A stretch of 64,000 nt of DNA from Phyllobacterium myrsinacearum (GCF_014138285.1 NZ_JACGXN010000001.1:1663314-1727313); one strand, 5' to 3'; counted from the first letter of the stretch, positions 34,559 to 44,675 are shown. Notes: a model not told the origin generated them from the letters alone. Numbers and translations: made by a program.

Positions 34559-35959
34559 TTAGTGCCGGATGATCTCGATACCCAGCTTTTCGCGCCTGAG
34601 CCAACGGCTCATCAACAGAATGGCTGCTGCAGCGAGACCGGAAAGCAATCCGAGCCAGATGCCTGCGCCTTCCAGTTTCAGCCAGAAACCAAAGGCAACC
34701 GAGAGCGGCAGTCCGATGCCCCAATAGGCAATGGCAGCATAGATCATCGGTATGGTCGTGTCATGCAGTCCGCGCAGCATACCACTGGCAACGGCCTGCC
34801 CGCCGTCAAAAATCTGAAAAAGTGCGGCGAAAGCCAGAAATGAGACTGCCAGCGATACAACAGAGGCATTCGCCGGATCGTTGACATCAATGAAAGCGCG
34901 AATGAGCTGATAGGGCGCCAGCAGCATCAGCAGCGCCGTCAGAACCATGAAACCAGTGCCTGCAGTGAACGCGACCCAGCCCGCACGTTTGATGCCGTCC
35001 TTGTCCTGCGCACCGTAGGCACGGCCGATGCGCACCGTCGCGGCCTGACCAAAGCCCATGGGCACCATGAAGCTGATTGAGGCGATCTGGATGGCAATGG
35101 CATGAGCGGCAAGGGAATCGGGGCCGATAATGCCCATCAGAAACGCCGCCGCGTTGAAAATGGTCACTTCAAAGCTGAGAATCGCCGCAATGGGCAAGCC
35201 GAGACGCAGCAATTCGCCATAGCGGGCCCAGTCTGGGCGCCAGAACCGGCCAAACAGGCGATAGCGGCGAAACTGCCGGTCTTTCAGTACGACAATGACA
35301 AGGCCAATGAACATCAGGGCGGAGGAAAGCGTTGTCGCAATGCCTGAACCGACGATGCCGAGCTTGGGGAACCCGAGATTACCGAAAATCAGGCACCAGT
35401 TTGCCAGCGCGTTGAACATGACGGCGAGAACAGCGATCACCAGTGCCCAGCCGGGACGCTCCAGTGCTGCGAGGAACGAGCGGACCACGATATAGCAATA
35501 GAAGGGGAGGGCGGCCCACTGCAGAGCCCGTACATAGGCGCCTGCCTCGGCCGCGAGTGCATGATCCTGTCCCATGGCAGTCAGGATGTGTTGAGTGTTC
35601 CACAACACACACCAGATGGGGATGGAGATTGTCACGGCAATCCAGAGGCCCTGGCGCACGGTGCGACGGATTTCCCGGACAGTGTGTTTGTTGCGGCCAA
35701 GCTCCCGCGCCATCATCGGCGATGTCGCCAGCATGAGACCGAGGCCAAAGATCATCGGAACGTAGTAAAGATTGGTACCCAGTGCCCCGGCGGCCAGCGT
35801 ATGAGCGCTGACCCACCCCATCATCATGACATCAGTCGCCGTCATGGCGGTCTGGGCCAGATTTGTGAGGATCATCGGCCAGCTCAAAGCCAGCATCGCA
35901 ATGATTTCGTCACGCCATGCACGCTTTGGTGCTGCGTTTGGGGTTGAAAGGGCGGACAT
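34559..35959 (-). CDS. MATE-family multidrug efflux transporter (NorM-like)
   Basis: MATE proteins export cationic drugs in exchange for Na+ or H+. The 466-residue protein has 12 membrane helices in two homologous halves. The first half opens WPMILTNLAQTAMTATDVMM with the conserved Asp region; the second contains VTIFNAAAFLMGIIGPDSLA and GFGQAATVRIGRAYGAQDKD. The ATG at 35959 is preceded by GGAAAG; a TTG at 35989 is less likely. Upstream are two dyads, then a terminator and a 22-codon ORF on the same strand, which together suggest regulation by attenuation or a local repressor. Confidence 0.92.
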   Translation of the reverse strand: MSALSTPNAAPKRAWRDEIIAMLALSWPMILTNLAQTAMTATDVMMMGWVSAHTLAAGALGTNLYYVPMIFGLGLMLATSPMMARELGRNKHTVREIRRTVRQGLWIAVTISIPIWCVLWNTQHILTAMGQDHALAAEAGAYVRALQWAALPFYCYIVVRSFLAALERPGWALVIAVLAVMFNALANWCLIFGNLGFPKLGIVGSGIATTLSSALMFIGLVIVVLKDRQFRRYRLFGRFWRPDWARYGELLRLGLPIAAILSFEVTIFNAAAFLMGIIGPDSLAAHAIAIQIASISFMVPMGFGQAATVRIGRAYGAQDKDGIKRAGWVAFTAGTGFMVLTALLMLLAPYQLIRAFIDVNDPANASVVSLAVSFLAFAALFQIFDGGQAVASGMLRGLHDTTIPMIYAAIAYWGIGLPLSVAFGFWLKLEGAGIWLGLLSGLAAAAILLMSRWLRREKLGIEIIRH

Positions 35960-35981
35960 CGTGGGTCTTTCCGAGGGAATT

Positions 35982-36035
35982 GCCTCCAATGGAGGCAGAG
36001 TGCACCATTTTCAGGCATAAACTTGGTATCACCAA
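35982..36035. promoter_or_regulatory. Two dyads just upstream of the MATE gene
   Basis: A perfect TTGGT-ATC-ACCAA dyad is at 36023-36035 and a perfect 7-bp GCCTCCA-N-TGGAGGC dyad is at 35982-35996, 23 bp before the MATE start. Either could be a repressor operator; the first resembles GntR-type sites. No regulator gene is adjacent. Confidence 0.4.
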
Positions 36036-36087
36036 TTTCGGAAAGAGCAAAGCAGATGGAAGAGAATTCTGGCTGCCTAAACGGAAA

Positions 36088-36109
36088 GGGCCACTCCGAA
36101 GAGTGGCCC
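36088..36109 (-). terminator. UUCG-loop terminator upstream of the MATE gene
   Basis: A perfect 9-bp stem (36088-36096 with 36101-36109) has, on the minus strand, a TTCG tetraloop and a following TTTCCGTTT. It lies 66 bp past the 22-codon ORF and 129 bp before the MATE start, so it ends a short leader transcript or a separate small RNA. Confidence 0.75.
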
Positions 36110-36174
36110 CGCAATTCCGTCTGGCACAAAGCTGTCGTTTGGCCTTCTTACCCGGCGCGAGCCAGGGCGCTTAT

Positions 36175-36243
36175 TCAACGGAGAGACGATCCCCGATGGA
36201 AAGCATCAGACGCCTTGTGGCAGTTTGCGAAATCACGAGACAT
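36175..36243 (-). CDS. Putative 22-residue leader peptide with perfect Shine-Dalgarno
   Basis: A minus-strand ATG at 36243 opens 22 codons (MSRDFANCHKASDAFHRGSS then LR) and stops at 36175. Twelve bases, AAGGAGGTGATC at 36257-36246, are fully complementary to the 16S rRNA 3' end, 7 nt from the ATG when measured from AGGAGG. This is the strongest ribosome site in the window. A second 11-codon ORF overlaps it in another frame (36206-36171). The terminator at 36088-36109 follows. The peptide belongs to no family I know; it may be a leader peptide for the MATE gene or a small protein in its own right. Confidence 0.5.
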   Translation of the reverse strand: MSRDFANCHKASDAFHRGSSLR

Positions 36244-36432
36244 CAGATCACCTCCTTTTCATTCGTTGAACACAAATTGAGAATGGGGTGTATTGCCTCA
36301 GGTTTCAAGAGGAAATTTTCAACCACTCCTTTGGCTGCCCTTGAAAGTGCGTTGCCAGCCGGAAACGAAGCGCATAGGTTCTGCCAAACCTCCGGCCTAA
36401 GTATTCCGGAGTATATGATTTGGAGTTGTTGA
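36244..36432. other. Upstream region shared by the leader ORF and cfa
   Basis: No further ORF is convincing here. On the minus strand CTTGAA, 17 bases and CCATTC lie about 20-50 bp before the leader ORF and are a weak promoter candidate. GGAG just before 36433 serves cfa on the plus strand. Confidence 0.3.
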
Positions 36433-37698
36433 ATGGCGGCACAAGAGAGCGCGGCGCGGATCATCCGCACAGTCATACATATGCTGGAGCCGCAATTTGC
36501 TGTCGAACTATGGAACGGCGAACGCATCGGCGACATGGATGGGCCGGTACTCGCCATCAATGATCCGATGGCAGTGCGCCGGCTGGCGCTGAAACCCAAT
36601 ATCGGATCGATTGTCGAGTTGTGGATTTCGGGCCAGATCGACGTCAAGAACGGCACGCTTTTTGACCTTGTCGAGCGCGGGCCCAAGGGGAAGTTCAAGC
36701 AGAAGCTTAAGACGCTACCGAAATGGCAATTGCTGAAGGATGTTCCCGCATTGCTGCTCGGCGGTCGCGGGACGGATGCTTCGGGTGTCGACGGGCAGAA
36801 GCCTTTTGTCAGCGGTTCCGACAAGGCTGCCATCACCCACCACTATGATGTCTCGAACGAATTCTATCAGCTCTTCCTCGATGAACGGATGGTCTATACC
36901 TGCGCCTACTTCACGGATTGGGCGAATAGCCTCGATCAGGCACAGGAAGCCAAGCTCGACCTCATCTGCCGGAAACTGCGATTGAAGCCCGGCGAAAAGC
37001 TGTTGGATATTGGCTGCGGCTGGGGCGCAATGCTGATCCACGCGGCCAAACATTACGGAATCATCGGAACCGGCGTGTCACTTTCGGAGGCCCAGACCGC
37101 GCTGGCCCGTGAGCGGATCAAGGCAGAGGGTCTGGAAGACAAGATCACGATTCACGTGAAATCCTACGAACATCTCGATGAGCAGTTCGACAAAATCTCG
37201 TCGATCGGTATGTTCGAGCATGTTGGCATCGCCAATTACGACACGTATTTTTCCAGTGTCCATCGCTTGCTGCGGCCGGGCGGCCTTTATCTGCATCACG
37301 CGATTACCCGCCGTATGAAGCGCAACAAGAAGACGTTCGGCCGCAAGAGCGCCGAGCATCTGGCATTGGTGAAATATATCTTCCCGGGTGGTGAACTCGA
37401 CCATCTCGGCATGACAATCGAAAACCTTGAAGGTTATGGTTTCGAGGTTCACGATGTGGAAAATCTGCGCGAGCACTATGGCAAGACGTGCCGTCTGTGG
37501 GCCGATCGGCTGCATGCCCGGTTTGACGAAGCCATTGCTGAAGTCGGTGCACCAAAGGCCCGGCTCTGGCTGCTCTATCTGACCGGTTGCGCACTGGCAT
37601 TCGAGCGTGGAACCGTACAGATCAACCAGACCCTTGCATCCAGACGCAAGCGCGGGATTTCAGCGGTACCGCAGACCAGAGCAGATTTGTATCGGTAG
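36433..37698 (+). CDS. cfa: Cyclopropane-fatty-acyl-phospholipid synthase
   Basis: The enzyme adds a methylene group from SAM to unsaturated acyl chains of membrane phospholipids, typically on entry to stationary phase or under acid stress. The 421-residue protein has an N-terminal lipid-binding domain (about 1-125), then AITHHYDVSNEFYQLFLDER and MVYTCAYF. The SAM motif LLDIGCGWGAMLIHAAKHYG is near residue 190, and SIGMFEHVGIANYD and GLYLHHAITR follow. The last 90 residues match the family C-terminus. GGAG precedes the ATG. A large inverted repeat lies just downstream. Confidence 0.95.
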   Translation: MAAQESAARIIRTVIHMLEPQFAVELWNGERIGDMDGPVLAINDPMAVRRLALKPNIGSIVELWISGQIDVKNGTLFDLVERGPKGKFKQKLKTLPKWQLLKDVPALLLGGRGTDASGVDGQKPFVSGSDKAAITHHYDVSNEFYQLFLDERMVYTCAYFTDWANSLDQAQEAKLDLICRKLRLKPGEKLLDIGCGWGAMLIHAAKHYGIIGTGVSLSEAQTALARERIKAEGLEDKITIHVKSYEHLDEQFDKISSIGMFEHVGIANYDTYFSSVHRLLRPGGLYLHHAITRRMKRNKKTFGRKSAEHLALVKYIFPGGELDHLGMTIENLEGYGFEVHDVENLREHYGKTCRLWADRLHARFDEAIAEVGAPKARLWLLYLTGCALAFERGTVQINQTLASRRKRGISAVPQTRADLYR

Positions 37699-37720
37699 TC
37701 CTCGATTGCAGTAACTTCTA

Positions 37721-37843
37721 TGCGTGGTTCGACAAGCTCACCATGAGGGAATTGGATTGATTGCAGGAAGCCAAGACCTGCAACGACAATGACTATCGTT
37801 ACAGTCGTCCACTTCCCTCATGGTGAGCTTGTCGAACCACGCA
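37721..37843. repeat. Perfect 31-bp inverted repeat between cfa and acs
   Basis: Arms 37721-37751 and 37813-37843 are exact reverse complements (core GGTTCGACAAGCTCACCATG) separated by 61 bp. A third, single copy with one mismatch is at 62996-63024. The element sits between convergent genes and can form a long hairpin that may end both transcripts. The core is a sequence I recall as dispersed in Rhizobiales genomes. Confidence 0.85.
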
Positions 37844-37866
37844 CAGTGTTTCCGGTCAGCGGATCA

Positions 37867-39819
37867 TCAGCCCTTTTTGTTCTGCCGGTTGGCGATCAAG
37901 TCATCGACAACGGCGGGATCGGCCAATGTCGATGTATCGCCCAATGAGCCGAAATCGTCCTCGGCGATCTTGCGCAGGATGCGGCGCATGATCTTGCCCG
38001 AGCGTGTCTTGGGCAAGCCCGGTGCGAACTGGATCTTGTCCGGAGAGGCAATTGGCCCGATTTCCTTGCGCACGTGGGTGACGAGTTCCTTGCGCAGCTC
38101 GTCCGTACCTTCAAGGCCGGCCATCAGCGTGACATAACAATAGATGCCCTGACCTTTGAGATCATGCGGGTAGCCGACGACGGCGGCTTCCGAAACCGTA
38201 TCATGAGATACAAGGGCGGATTCCACCTCGGCAGTGCCCATGCGGTGCCCCGAGACATTGAGCACATCATCAACGCGGCCGGTGATCCAGTAATAGCCGT
38301 CCTTGTCGCGGCGGCAGCCGTCCCCGGTAAAATACTTGCCCTTGTATGTGGAGAAGTAAGCCTCAATGAAGCGTTTGTGATCGCCATAAAGCGTGCGCAT
38401 CTGGCCCGGCCATGAGTCGGTGATGCAGAGGTTGCCATCGGCAGCGCCTGCCAGCACATCCCCTTCATTGTCGACAAGCTGCGGCTGTACGCCGAAGAAT
38501 GGGCGCGTGGCAGAACCCGGTTTCAGGTCGGTGGCACCCGGCAACGGGGTGATGAGAATGCCGCCGGTTTCCGTCTGCCACCAGGTATCGACGATGGGCG
38601 AGCGCTTGTCGCCGACCACCTGATAGTACCATTCCCAGGCTTCCGGATTGATCGGTTCGCCGACGGAGCCAAGAATACGCAGCGACTTGCGTGAAGTCTT
38701 CTTGACCGGTTCATCCCCGGCACTCATCAACGCGCGAATGGCAGTGGGAGCCGTGTAGAAGATATTGACCTTGTGCTTGTCGATGACTTCCCAGAAGCGC
38801 GAATTGGTCGGGTAGTTGGGAACACCCTCGAACATCAGCGTTGTAGCACCGTTGGCAAGCGGGCCATAGACGATGTAGGAATGGCCAGTGACCCAGCCCA
38901 CGTCGGCCGTACACCAGTAAATATCGCCGTCGTGATAATCGAAGACATATTGGTGGGTCATCGAGGCGTAGACGAGATAGCCGCCGGTCGTGTGCAGCAC
39001 ACCCTTCGGCTTGCCGGTGGAACCCGAAGTGTAAAGGATGAACAGCGGGTCTTCCGCCTTCATTTTTTCCGGCTTGCAATCGGGCTTAACGCTGAGAATT
39101 TCCTCGTGGTACCAGAAATCGCGGTTGGGTGCCCAGGTGGTCTTGCCGCCGGTGCGGCGGACAACCAGCACGCTCTTCACCATCACATGATGCTTGGCGG
39201 CGATGTCGATGGCCTTGTCGGTGTTATCCTTGAGCGGGATCGGCTTGCCGCCGCGCATGCCTTCATCGGCGGTGATGACGAAGGTCGATTCGCAATCAAT
39301 GATACGGCCTGCCAGGGCATCGGGCGAGAAGCCGCCGAAAACAACGGAATGGACAGCGCCGATACGCGAGCAGGCGAGCATGGCGTAGGTCGCTTCCACA
39401 ATCATCGGCATGTAGATCGTTACACGGTCACCCTTCTTGACCCCGTGCTTTTTCAGCACGTTGGCGAGACGGCAGACCTGCTCGTGCAGTTCGTTATAGG
39501 TGACTTTCTTGTCGAGATAGGGATTGTCACCTTCCCAGATAATGGCGACCTGATCGCCGCGCGTCTTCAGATGCCGGTCGATACAGTTGTAAGAGACGTT
39601 GGTCTGGCCATCCTCAAACCATTTGATTGAGACCTTGCCGTCGAAGGAAGTGTTTTTGACCTTGGTGTAAGGCTTGAACCAATCGATGCGCTTGCCGTGC
39701 TTGGACCAGAACTTCTCCGGATCCTTGATGCTCTGCTTGTACCAGGCGAGGTACGTTTCATTGTCGATAAGCGCGTTTTTCTTCGCGCTTGGCAGCACGG
39801 GATAGACCTTCTCGGACAT
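37867..39819 (-). CDS. acs: Acetyl-CoA synthetase
   Basis: Acs activates acetate to acetyl-CoA through acetyl-AMP. The 650-residue protein has the adenylate-forming signature [20 protein letters not shown] near residue 263, [16 protein letters not shown] near 413, and the C-terminal swinging domain with [15 protein letters not shown], whose Lys near residue 609 is the site of regulatory acetylation. Length and N-terminal ACS segment ([20 protein letters not shown]) match the family. GGAGGAAATTG precedes the ATG at 39819; the codon before it is a TTG. It stands alone. Confidence 0.97.
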   Translation of the reverse strand: MSEKVYPVLPSAKKNALIDNETYLAWYKQSIKDPEKFWSKHGKRIDWFKPYTKVKNTSFDGKVSIKWFEDGQTNVSYNCIDRHLKTRGDQVAIIWEGDNPYLDKKVTYNELHEQVCRLANVLKKHGVKKGDRVTIYMPMIVEATYAMLACSRIGAVHSVVFGGFSPDALAGRIIDCESTFVITADEGMRGGKPIPLKDNTDKAIDIAAKHHVMVKSVLVVRRTGGKTTWAPNRDFWYHEEILSVKPDCKPEKMKAEDPLFILYTSGSTGKPKGVLHTTGGYLVYASMTHQYVFDYHDGDIYWCTADVGWVTGHSYIVYGPLANGATTLMFEGVPNYPTNSRFWEVIDKHKVNIFYTAPTAIRALMSAGDEPVKKTSRKSLRILGSVGEPINPEAWEWYYQVVGDKRSPIVDTWWQTETGGILITPLPGATDLKPGSATRPFFGVQPQLVDNEGDVLAGAADGNLCITDSWPGQMRTLYGDHKRFIEAYFSTYKGKYFTGDGCRRDKDGYYWITGRVDDVLNVSGHRMGTAEVESALVSHDTVSEAAVVGYPHDLKGQGIYCYVTLMAGLEGTDELRKELVTHVRKEIGPIASPDKIQFAPGLPKTRSGKIMRRILRKIAEDDFGSLGDTSTLADPAVVDDLIANRQNKKG

Positions 39820-40115
39820 CAATTTCCTCCAAACCTGAGCTGACGGGCCTCCACCCGGATGCCTCCCGGAGAGAGAGGCGCATGGCCTTCATTATCACCA
39901 TGCAAATCGATGCGTAAATACAACAAATGCCCCTGAGGGAATGGCGTTCCGTCGCACACGATCCACAACGCATTGTAATATTGCGTTACATTTTGTTATG
40001 GGCCGTGGTCCATTTTGAACACATTTTGCCTTAGACCGTCACTGCCTTGACTGGGGAGGATAATTTTGGCGCGCCGTGTGGACTGAGAAGCGCGTGCCCA
40101 ATCAAGGACTGATGA
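39820..40115. other. Upstream region of acs and the DUF882 gene
   Basis: This 296-bp divergent region has no ORF. A perfect dyad TGTAA-N7-TTACA is at 39974-39990, about 155 bp before the acs start and 126 bp before the DUF882 gene. It could be an operator for either gene. No promoter was identified with confidence. Confidence 0.35.
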
Positions 40116-40658
40116 ATGACGATGTTACTCTTGCGCAGCGTTGTGTTTTGCGCAAAATCGGCCTCTCTGGCGCTTGCCCTGCTCGGGCTTGCTTTTACCA
40201 TTCCCGCGACCGCCGGTACGCTACCTGAGCCTGCCAACCCATGGAAAAGGCTTGGTGCGCATCTCTTTGATGAGGAGCATGCGCATTTGCTCGGCGACTC
40301 CCTGTTCGACAAGATCAATCCGCTGGTTCTCGCTGCCATGCCGCGCGGCAAAGCCTACGTCCAGTACAAGGCGCCGGCCAATTGCGTACCGGAGCGGCTG
40401 AAGAATGTCTTGAACCGCGTTTCGGCGAGTTACGGGCCGATCACCGTGAATTCGACGGTGCGCTCACGCAACGGAAACCGCAGGGTAGGCGGTCGGGAAA
40501 AATCCTATCACCTGAGCTGCCAGGCTGTTGATTTCCGTGTGCACGGAAGCGCTTCCGGCCTTTTGCAGCATCTGTCGGGCAGCAAGGAAGTCGGCGGTTT
40601 CAAGCGCTATCCTGCGGGTTACTACCACATCGATACCGGACCGCGCCGCAGCTGGTAA
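40116..40658 (+). CDS. Exported DUF882/peptidase M15A-like protein
   Basis: The 180-residue product has a signal peptide (about residues 1-33, ending PATAG). Its C-terminal half carries the M15A/DUF882 zinc pattern: SYHLSCQAVDFRV (SxHxxxxAxD, about residues 128-140) and YYHIDTGPRRSW near the end. Such proteins are zinc carboxypeptidases or related enzymes acting on peptidoglycan. The length is within the family range. It is divergent from acs and convergent with yggS, 11 bp apart, with no shared operon. The exact bond cut is unknown. Confidence 0.85.
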   Translation: MTMLLLRSVVFCAKSASLALALLGLAFTIPATAGTLPEPANPWKRLGAHLFDEEHAHLLGDSLFDKINPLVLAAMPRGKAYVQYKAPANCVPERLKNVLNRVSASYGPITVNSTVRSRNGNRRVGGREKSYHLSCQAVDFRVHGSASGLLQHLSGSKEVGGFKRYPAGYYHIDTGPRRSW

Positions 40659-40669
40659 CTGGCGGGTCT

Positions 40670-41335
40670 TCAGGTTCGGCTGCCGAAAATTGCAGACCCG
40701 ACGCGCACTGACGTCGCGCCGAAGCCGACGGCAATCTCATAATCGCCTGACATGCCCATGGACAGCTTTTCGACGTCCGCTTCGCGCGCGATCTTTTCCA
40801 GAAGCGCAAAGTGCGGGCCGGGATTCTCATCGGCGGGCGGAATACACATCAGGCCCTCGATGGCCAGGCCATGGATGGCACGGCAGCGTTTGACGAAGGC
40901 GACGGCTTCCTTCGGTTCAATCCCGGCCTTTTGAGGTTCTGAGCCAGTATTGACCTGAACATAGAGTTTGGGAAATCGGTTCTGCTTCTTCATTTCAGCT
41001 GCGAGGGCCGCTGCGATCTTTTCCCGGTCGACCGTTTCGATAACATCAAACAGTGCAACGGCGTCTTCACTCTTGTTTGACTGCAATGGTCCAATGAGAT
41101 GTAGCTCGATATCCGCATAATCCTCGCGCAAACGCGGCCATTTCGACTGTGCTTCCTGAACCCGGTTTTCACCGAAGACGCGCTGTCCGGCATCAAGAAC
41201 GGGGCGAATCTCGTCGGATTCGAAGGTTTTCGATACGGCAACGAGCGTCACCGAGCCTTCCCTGCGGTTGGCTTCCAGTTCGGCTTTCACAATAGCCTTT
41301 CGAACGGCAAGAAGGTGTTCAACGGCGGTCGACAT
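40670..41335 (-). CDS. yggS: PLP homeostasis protein (YggS/PLPBP family)
   Basis: This family binds PLP without catalysis and keeps vitamin B6 and amino acid pools balanced. The 221-residue protein has the PLP lysine at residue 36 in LVAVSKTFESDEI, the segment FGENRVQEAQSKWP, LHLIGPLQSNKSEDAV, YVQVNTGSEPQKAGI, and the phosphate-binding C-terminal LSMGMSGDYEIAVGFGATSV. The ORF opens at 41380; the ATG at 41335 gives the family N-terminus and has AAGGACC upstream. It is divergent from leuS. Confidence 0.95.
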   Translation of the reverse strand: MSTAVEHLLAVRKAIVKAELEANRREGSVTLVAVSKTFESDEIRPVLDAGQRVFGENRVQEAQSKWPRLREDYADIELHLIGPLQSNKSEDAVALFDVIETVDREKIAAALAAEMKKQNRFPKLYVQVNTGSEPQKAGIEPKEAVAFVKRCRAIHGLAIEGLMCIPPADENPGPHFALLEKIAREADVEKLSMGMSGDYEIAVGFGATSVRVGSAIFGSRT

Positions 41336-41455
41336 GGTCAGGCAGGTCCTTTTTGATGCAGTTTCGCGCGGTTCCCTCATTGTCTATGGTTGACGCTCTG
41401 GTCAATCCATGGTGAAGGTCCGCCCATCACTATCCTTTGCAAGAGAATCCCGTTC

Positions 41456-44086
41456 ATGGCAACCGAACGATACAATCCCCGCGTAGCCGAGAAGCATTGG
41501 CAAGAGGTTTGGGACGAAGCCAAGCTCTTCGAAACCAACAATGATGATCCGCGCGATCCTTACTATGTGCTCGAGATGTTCCCGTATCCGTCGGGACGTA
41601 TCCATATGGGGCATGTGCGCAACTACGCCATGGGCGATGTAGTTGCCCGCTACAAGCGTGCCAAGGGATTCAATGTCCTCCATCCGATGGGATGGGATGC
41701 GTTCGGCATGCCCGCAGAAAATGCGGCGATGCAGAACAAGGTGCATCCCAAGGAATGGACGTATCAGAACATCGCGAGCATGCGTAGCCAGTTGAAATCC
41801 ATGGGGCTTTCGCTGGACTGGTCGCGTGAATTTGCGACCTGCGATGTCGAATATTACCACCGCCAGCAGATGCTGTTCCTGGACTTTGTCGAGAAGGGGC
41901 TGGTGACGCGCAAATCCTCCAAGGTCAATTGGGACCCCGAGGACATGACGGTGCTTGCCAACGAGCAGGTTATCGATGGCCGTGGATGGCGCTCCGGCGC
42001 GCTGGTTGAACAGCGTGAACTGACGCAATGGTTCTTCAAGATCACCGATTTCAATGAAGAGTTGCTGGGCGCTCTGGATGGTCTCGATCAGTGGCCGGAC
42101 AAGGTGCGGCTGATGCAGCGCAACTGGATCGGCAAGTCAGAGGGCATGCTGATCCGCTGGGCGCTGGATGCCAAGTCGCAGATTGGCGGCGTGACGGAAG
42201 TCGAAGTTTATACGACACGGCCCGATACCCTGTTCGGCGCATCGTTCCTGGCGATTGCCGCGGATCACCCGCTGGCCAAGAAAGCCGCGGAAGATAATCC
42301 TGATCTCGCTGAATTCAACGAGGAGTGCCGCCGCGCGGGTACCTCCCTCGCTGCCCTGGAAACGGCCGAGAAACGCGGTTTCGACACCGGTCTGCGTGTC
42401 AAGCATCCTCTCGATGAAAATTGGACGTTGCCGGTCTATGTCGCGAACTTCGTGCTGATGGATTACGGCACGGGCGCGATTTTCGGTTGCCCGTCCGGCG
42501 ATCAGCGCGATCTGGACTTTGCCAACAAGTATGGTTTGCCTGTCGTGGCCGTCGTCATGCCCGAGGGCGGCGATGCCGCGACATTCCAGATCACTGAAAC
42601 GGCCTATGTCGACGATGGCGTGATGATCAACTCGCGCTTCCTTGATGGGCTGTCTCCTGCGGAGGCCTTTGACGAGGTTGCAAAGCGGCTGGAACAACAG
42701 TCGATCGGCGGCCGCCCGCAGGGCGAACGCAAGGTCAATTTCCGCCTGCGTGACTGGGGTATCTCCCGTCAACGCTACTGGGGTTGCCCGATTCCGATGA
42801 TCCATTGCGATGATTGCGGTGTCGTTCCTGTTCCCAAGGCTGATTTGCCGGTAAAGCTGCCGGATGACGTGGAATTCGATCGACCGGGCAATCCGCTCGA
42901 CCGGCATCCGACATGGCGGCATGTCAATTGTCCGCAGTGCGGCAAGGCTGCACGGCGCGAAACCGACACGATGGATACGTTCGTCGATTCATCCTGGTAT
43001 TTTGCCCGTTTCACTGCGCCATGGGAGAACGAGCCGACGGACCCGAAGGCGGCCAATCACTGGCTGCCGGTTGATCAATATATCGGCGGTATCGAGCATG
43101 CGATCCTGCATCTGCTGTACTCGCGCTTCTTTACCCGTGCCATGAAAGTCGCTGGTCATCTTGATATCAGCGAGCCGTTCAAGGGCCTGTTCACACAGGG
43201 CATGGTTGTTCACGAGACCTACCGGCTTGGGACGGGTGCCAATGGAAGCTGGGTCACACCGGCGGAAGTGCGGCTGGAGGAAAGCGATGGCAAGCGCCGG
43301 GCGATTTTGATTGCCACGGGTGACGAGGTGGAAATCGGCTCAATCGAAAAAATGTCGAAGTCGAAAAAGAACGTTGTCGATCCGGATGATATTATCGCTT
43401 CCTATGGTGCCGATACTGCACGTTGGTTCATGCTGTCCGATTCACCGCCCGAACGGGATGTGATCTGGACCGAAGCGGGAGCAGAGGGTGCACACCGCTT
43501 TGTTCAACGTGTCTGGCGGTTGATTTCCGAAGCAGCGCCTGCCCTGCAGGATGCGATCGCCGCCCCAGCCTCTGAGGGTGATGCAGCGGCGATTTCCAAG
43601 GCAGCACACAGAACGGTGAAAGCCGTAGGCGAAGACATTGAGAAGCTGGCTTTCAATAAGGCTGTTGCCAGACTCTATGAACTCGTCAATGTACTGGCTG
43701 CCCCCTTGCAGAAAATTGCGGCCGGTGACGCGGATGCGGCAACGATTGCTGCCTGCCGTGAAGCAACTGACATGCTGATCGCCATGATCGCGCCGATGAT
43801 GCCGCATCTGGCGGAGGAGTGCTGGAAAGCACTCAAGGGCACGGGTCTCGTTGCCGACAGGGCCTGGCCGCATTATGATGATGCACTGATCGTTGAGAAC
43901 ACCGTCACAATGCCTGTGCAGATTAACGGAAAGAAGCGTGGTGATTTGACAATTGCCCGCGATGCGGATCAATTGACGGTCGAAAAGGCCGCCCTTGAAC
44001 TTGATTTTGTCAAAATGGCCTTGAACGGTAATCCGCCGAAGAAAGTCATTATCGTACCGCAGAGGATCATCAATGTCGTTGCCTGA
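41456..44086 (+). CDS. leuS: Leucyl-tRNA synthetase
   Basis: LeuRS charges tRNA-Leu. The 876-residue class I enzyme has the HIGH-type motif HMGH (residues 50-53) in [20 protein letters not shown], the CP1 editing domain (about 225-420) with [20 protein letters not shown], a zinc-like CDDC/CPQC region, and the KMSKS motif near residue 632. A C-terminal anticodon-binding and extension region follows. AGAGAA precedes the ATG at 41456; the ORF opens at 41390. Its 3' end overlaps lptE by 14 bp. Confidence 0.98.
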   Translation: MATERYNPRVAEKHWQEVWDEAKLFETNNDDPRDPYYVLEMFPYPSGRIHMGHVRNYAMGDVVARYKRAKGFNVLHPMGWDAFGMPAENAAMQNKVHPKEWTYQNIASMRSQLKSMGLSLDWSREFATCDVEYYHRQQMLFLDFVEKGLVTRKSSKVNWDPEDMTVLANEQVIDGRGWRSGALVEQRELTQWFFKITDFNEELLGALDGLDQWPDKVRLMQRNWIGKSEGMLIRWALDAKSQIGGVTEVEVYTTRPDTLFGASFLAIAADHPLAKKAAEDNPDLAEFNEECRRAGTSLAALETAEKRGFDTGLRVKHPLDENWTLPVYVANFVLMDYGTGAIFGCPSGDQRDLDFANKYGLPVVAVVMPEGGDAATFQITETAYVDDGVMINSRFLDGLSPAEAFDEVAKRLEQQSIGGRPQGERKVNFRLRDWGISRQRYWGCPIPMIHCDDCGVVPVPKADLPVKLPDDVEFDRPGNPLDRHPTWRHVNCPQCGKAARRETDTMDTFVDSSWYFARFTAPWENEPTDPKAANHWLPVDQYIGGIEHAILHLLYSRFFTRAMKVAGHLDISEPFKGLFTQGMVVHETYRLGTGANGSWVTPAEVRLEESDGKRRAILIATGDEVEIGSIEKMSKSKKNVVDPDDIIASYGADTARWFMLSDSPPERDVIWTEAGAEGAHRFVQRVWRLISEAAPALQDAIAAPASEGDAAAISKAAHRTVKAVGEDIEKLAFNKAVARLYELVNVLAAPLQKIAAGDADAATIAACREATDMLIAMIAPMMPHLAEECWKALKGTGLVADRAWPHYDDALIVENTVTMPVQINGKKRGDLTIARDADQLTVEKAALELDFVKMALNGNPPKKVIIVPQRIINVVA

Positions 44087-44654
44087 TCGTTTCCAGCCGT
44101 TTTCCGGCTCCAAGCGTTTGCTGTCCGCGTGCGTTCTCGGCATGGCTCTGATCGCTGGCGGTTGCCAGGTTCGACCGCTTTATTCCAATCCGGGCCCGGT
44201 TGCCGGTGCAGGCGCTGGTGTGAGTGGCAGCGTGCAGTCAAAACTGGCCAGTATCACCATCCCTGAAGTGGGCACGCGCGAAGCGCAACAGGTGCGCAAC
44301 AATCTGATCTTCATGTTTAATCATGGAGCCGGACAGCCTGCGAGTGCGGCTTATACGTTGCAACTCAGTGTTGGCTATCAGGATTTGTCGCTGGCTCTTA
44401 TCCAGAACGCAACCAACGACAAGTCGGGTCAGCCGACAGCCGGTTCTATGCGTATGACAGGCAGCTATACGCTGACCCGCATTTCCGACGGTAAAGTTGT
44501 TGGCAAGGGCACGCGCCTTATCACGGCAGACTACGATGCGCCGAGACAGCGTTACGCCGTGCTTCGGGCCCAGCGCGACGCGATCAATCGGGCAGCACGT
44601 GAAACCGCGGAAGCATTGAATCTCAGCGTGGCGCAGGACATGTCCAAGCTTTGA
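44073..44654 (+). CDS. lptE: LPS assembly lipoprotein LptE-like
   Basis: LptE plugs the outer-membrane LptD translocon for lipopolysaccharide. The 193-residue product has a lipoprotein signal with lipobox IAGGC (Cys about residue 32) followed by QVRPLYS, the usual start of mature alphaproteobacterial LptE. A mixed alpha/beta domain follows, ending in helices ([17 protein letters not shown]). GAGG lies before the ATG, inside leuS; the 14-bp overlap implies coupling. In most Rhizobiales holA follows; here an AAA ATPase gene does. Confidence 0.85.
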   Translation: MSLPDRFQPFSGSKRLLSACVLGMALIAGGCQVRPLYSNPGPVAGAGAGVSGSVQSKLASITIPEVGTREAQQVRNNLIFMFNHGAGQPASAAYTLQLSVGYQDLSLALIQNATNDKSGQPTAGSMRMTGSYTLTRISDGKVVGKGTRLITADYDAPRQRYAVLRAQRDAINRAARETAEALNLSVAQDMSKL

Positions 44655-44675
44655 AATTATGACGGGTGGCATTCC

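Noticed and set aside
36246-36257. GATCACCTCCTT on the plus strand as a 16S rRNA 3' end
   Set aside because: No other 16S sequence surrounds it; on the minus strand it is a Shine-Dalgarno for a short ORF.
35917-36836. ORFs in both directions across the MATE-cfa gap (171 and 197 codons)
   Set aside because: One overlaps the MATE start and the other runs into cfa in antisense; neither resembles a protein family. Only the 22-codon ORF has a good ribosome site.
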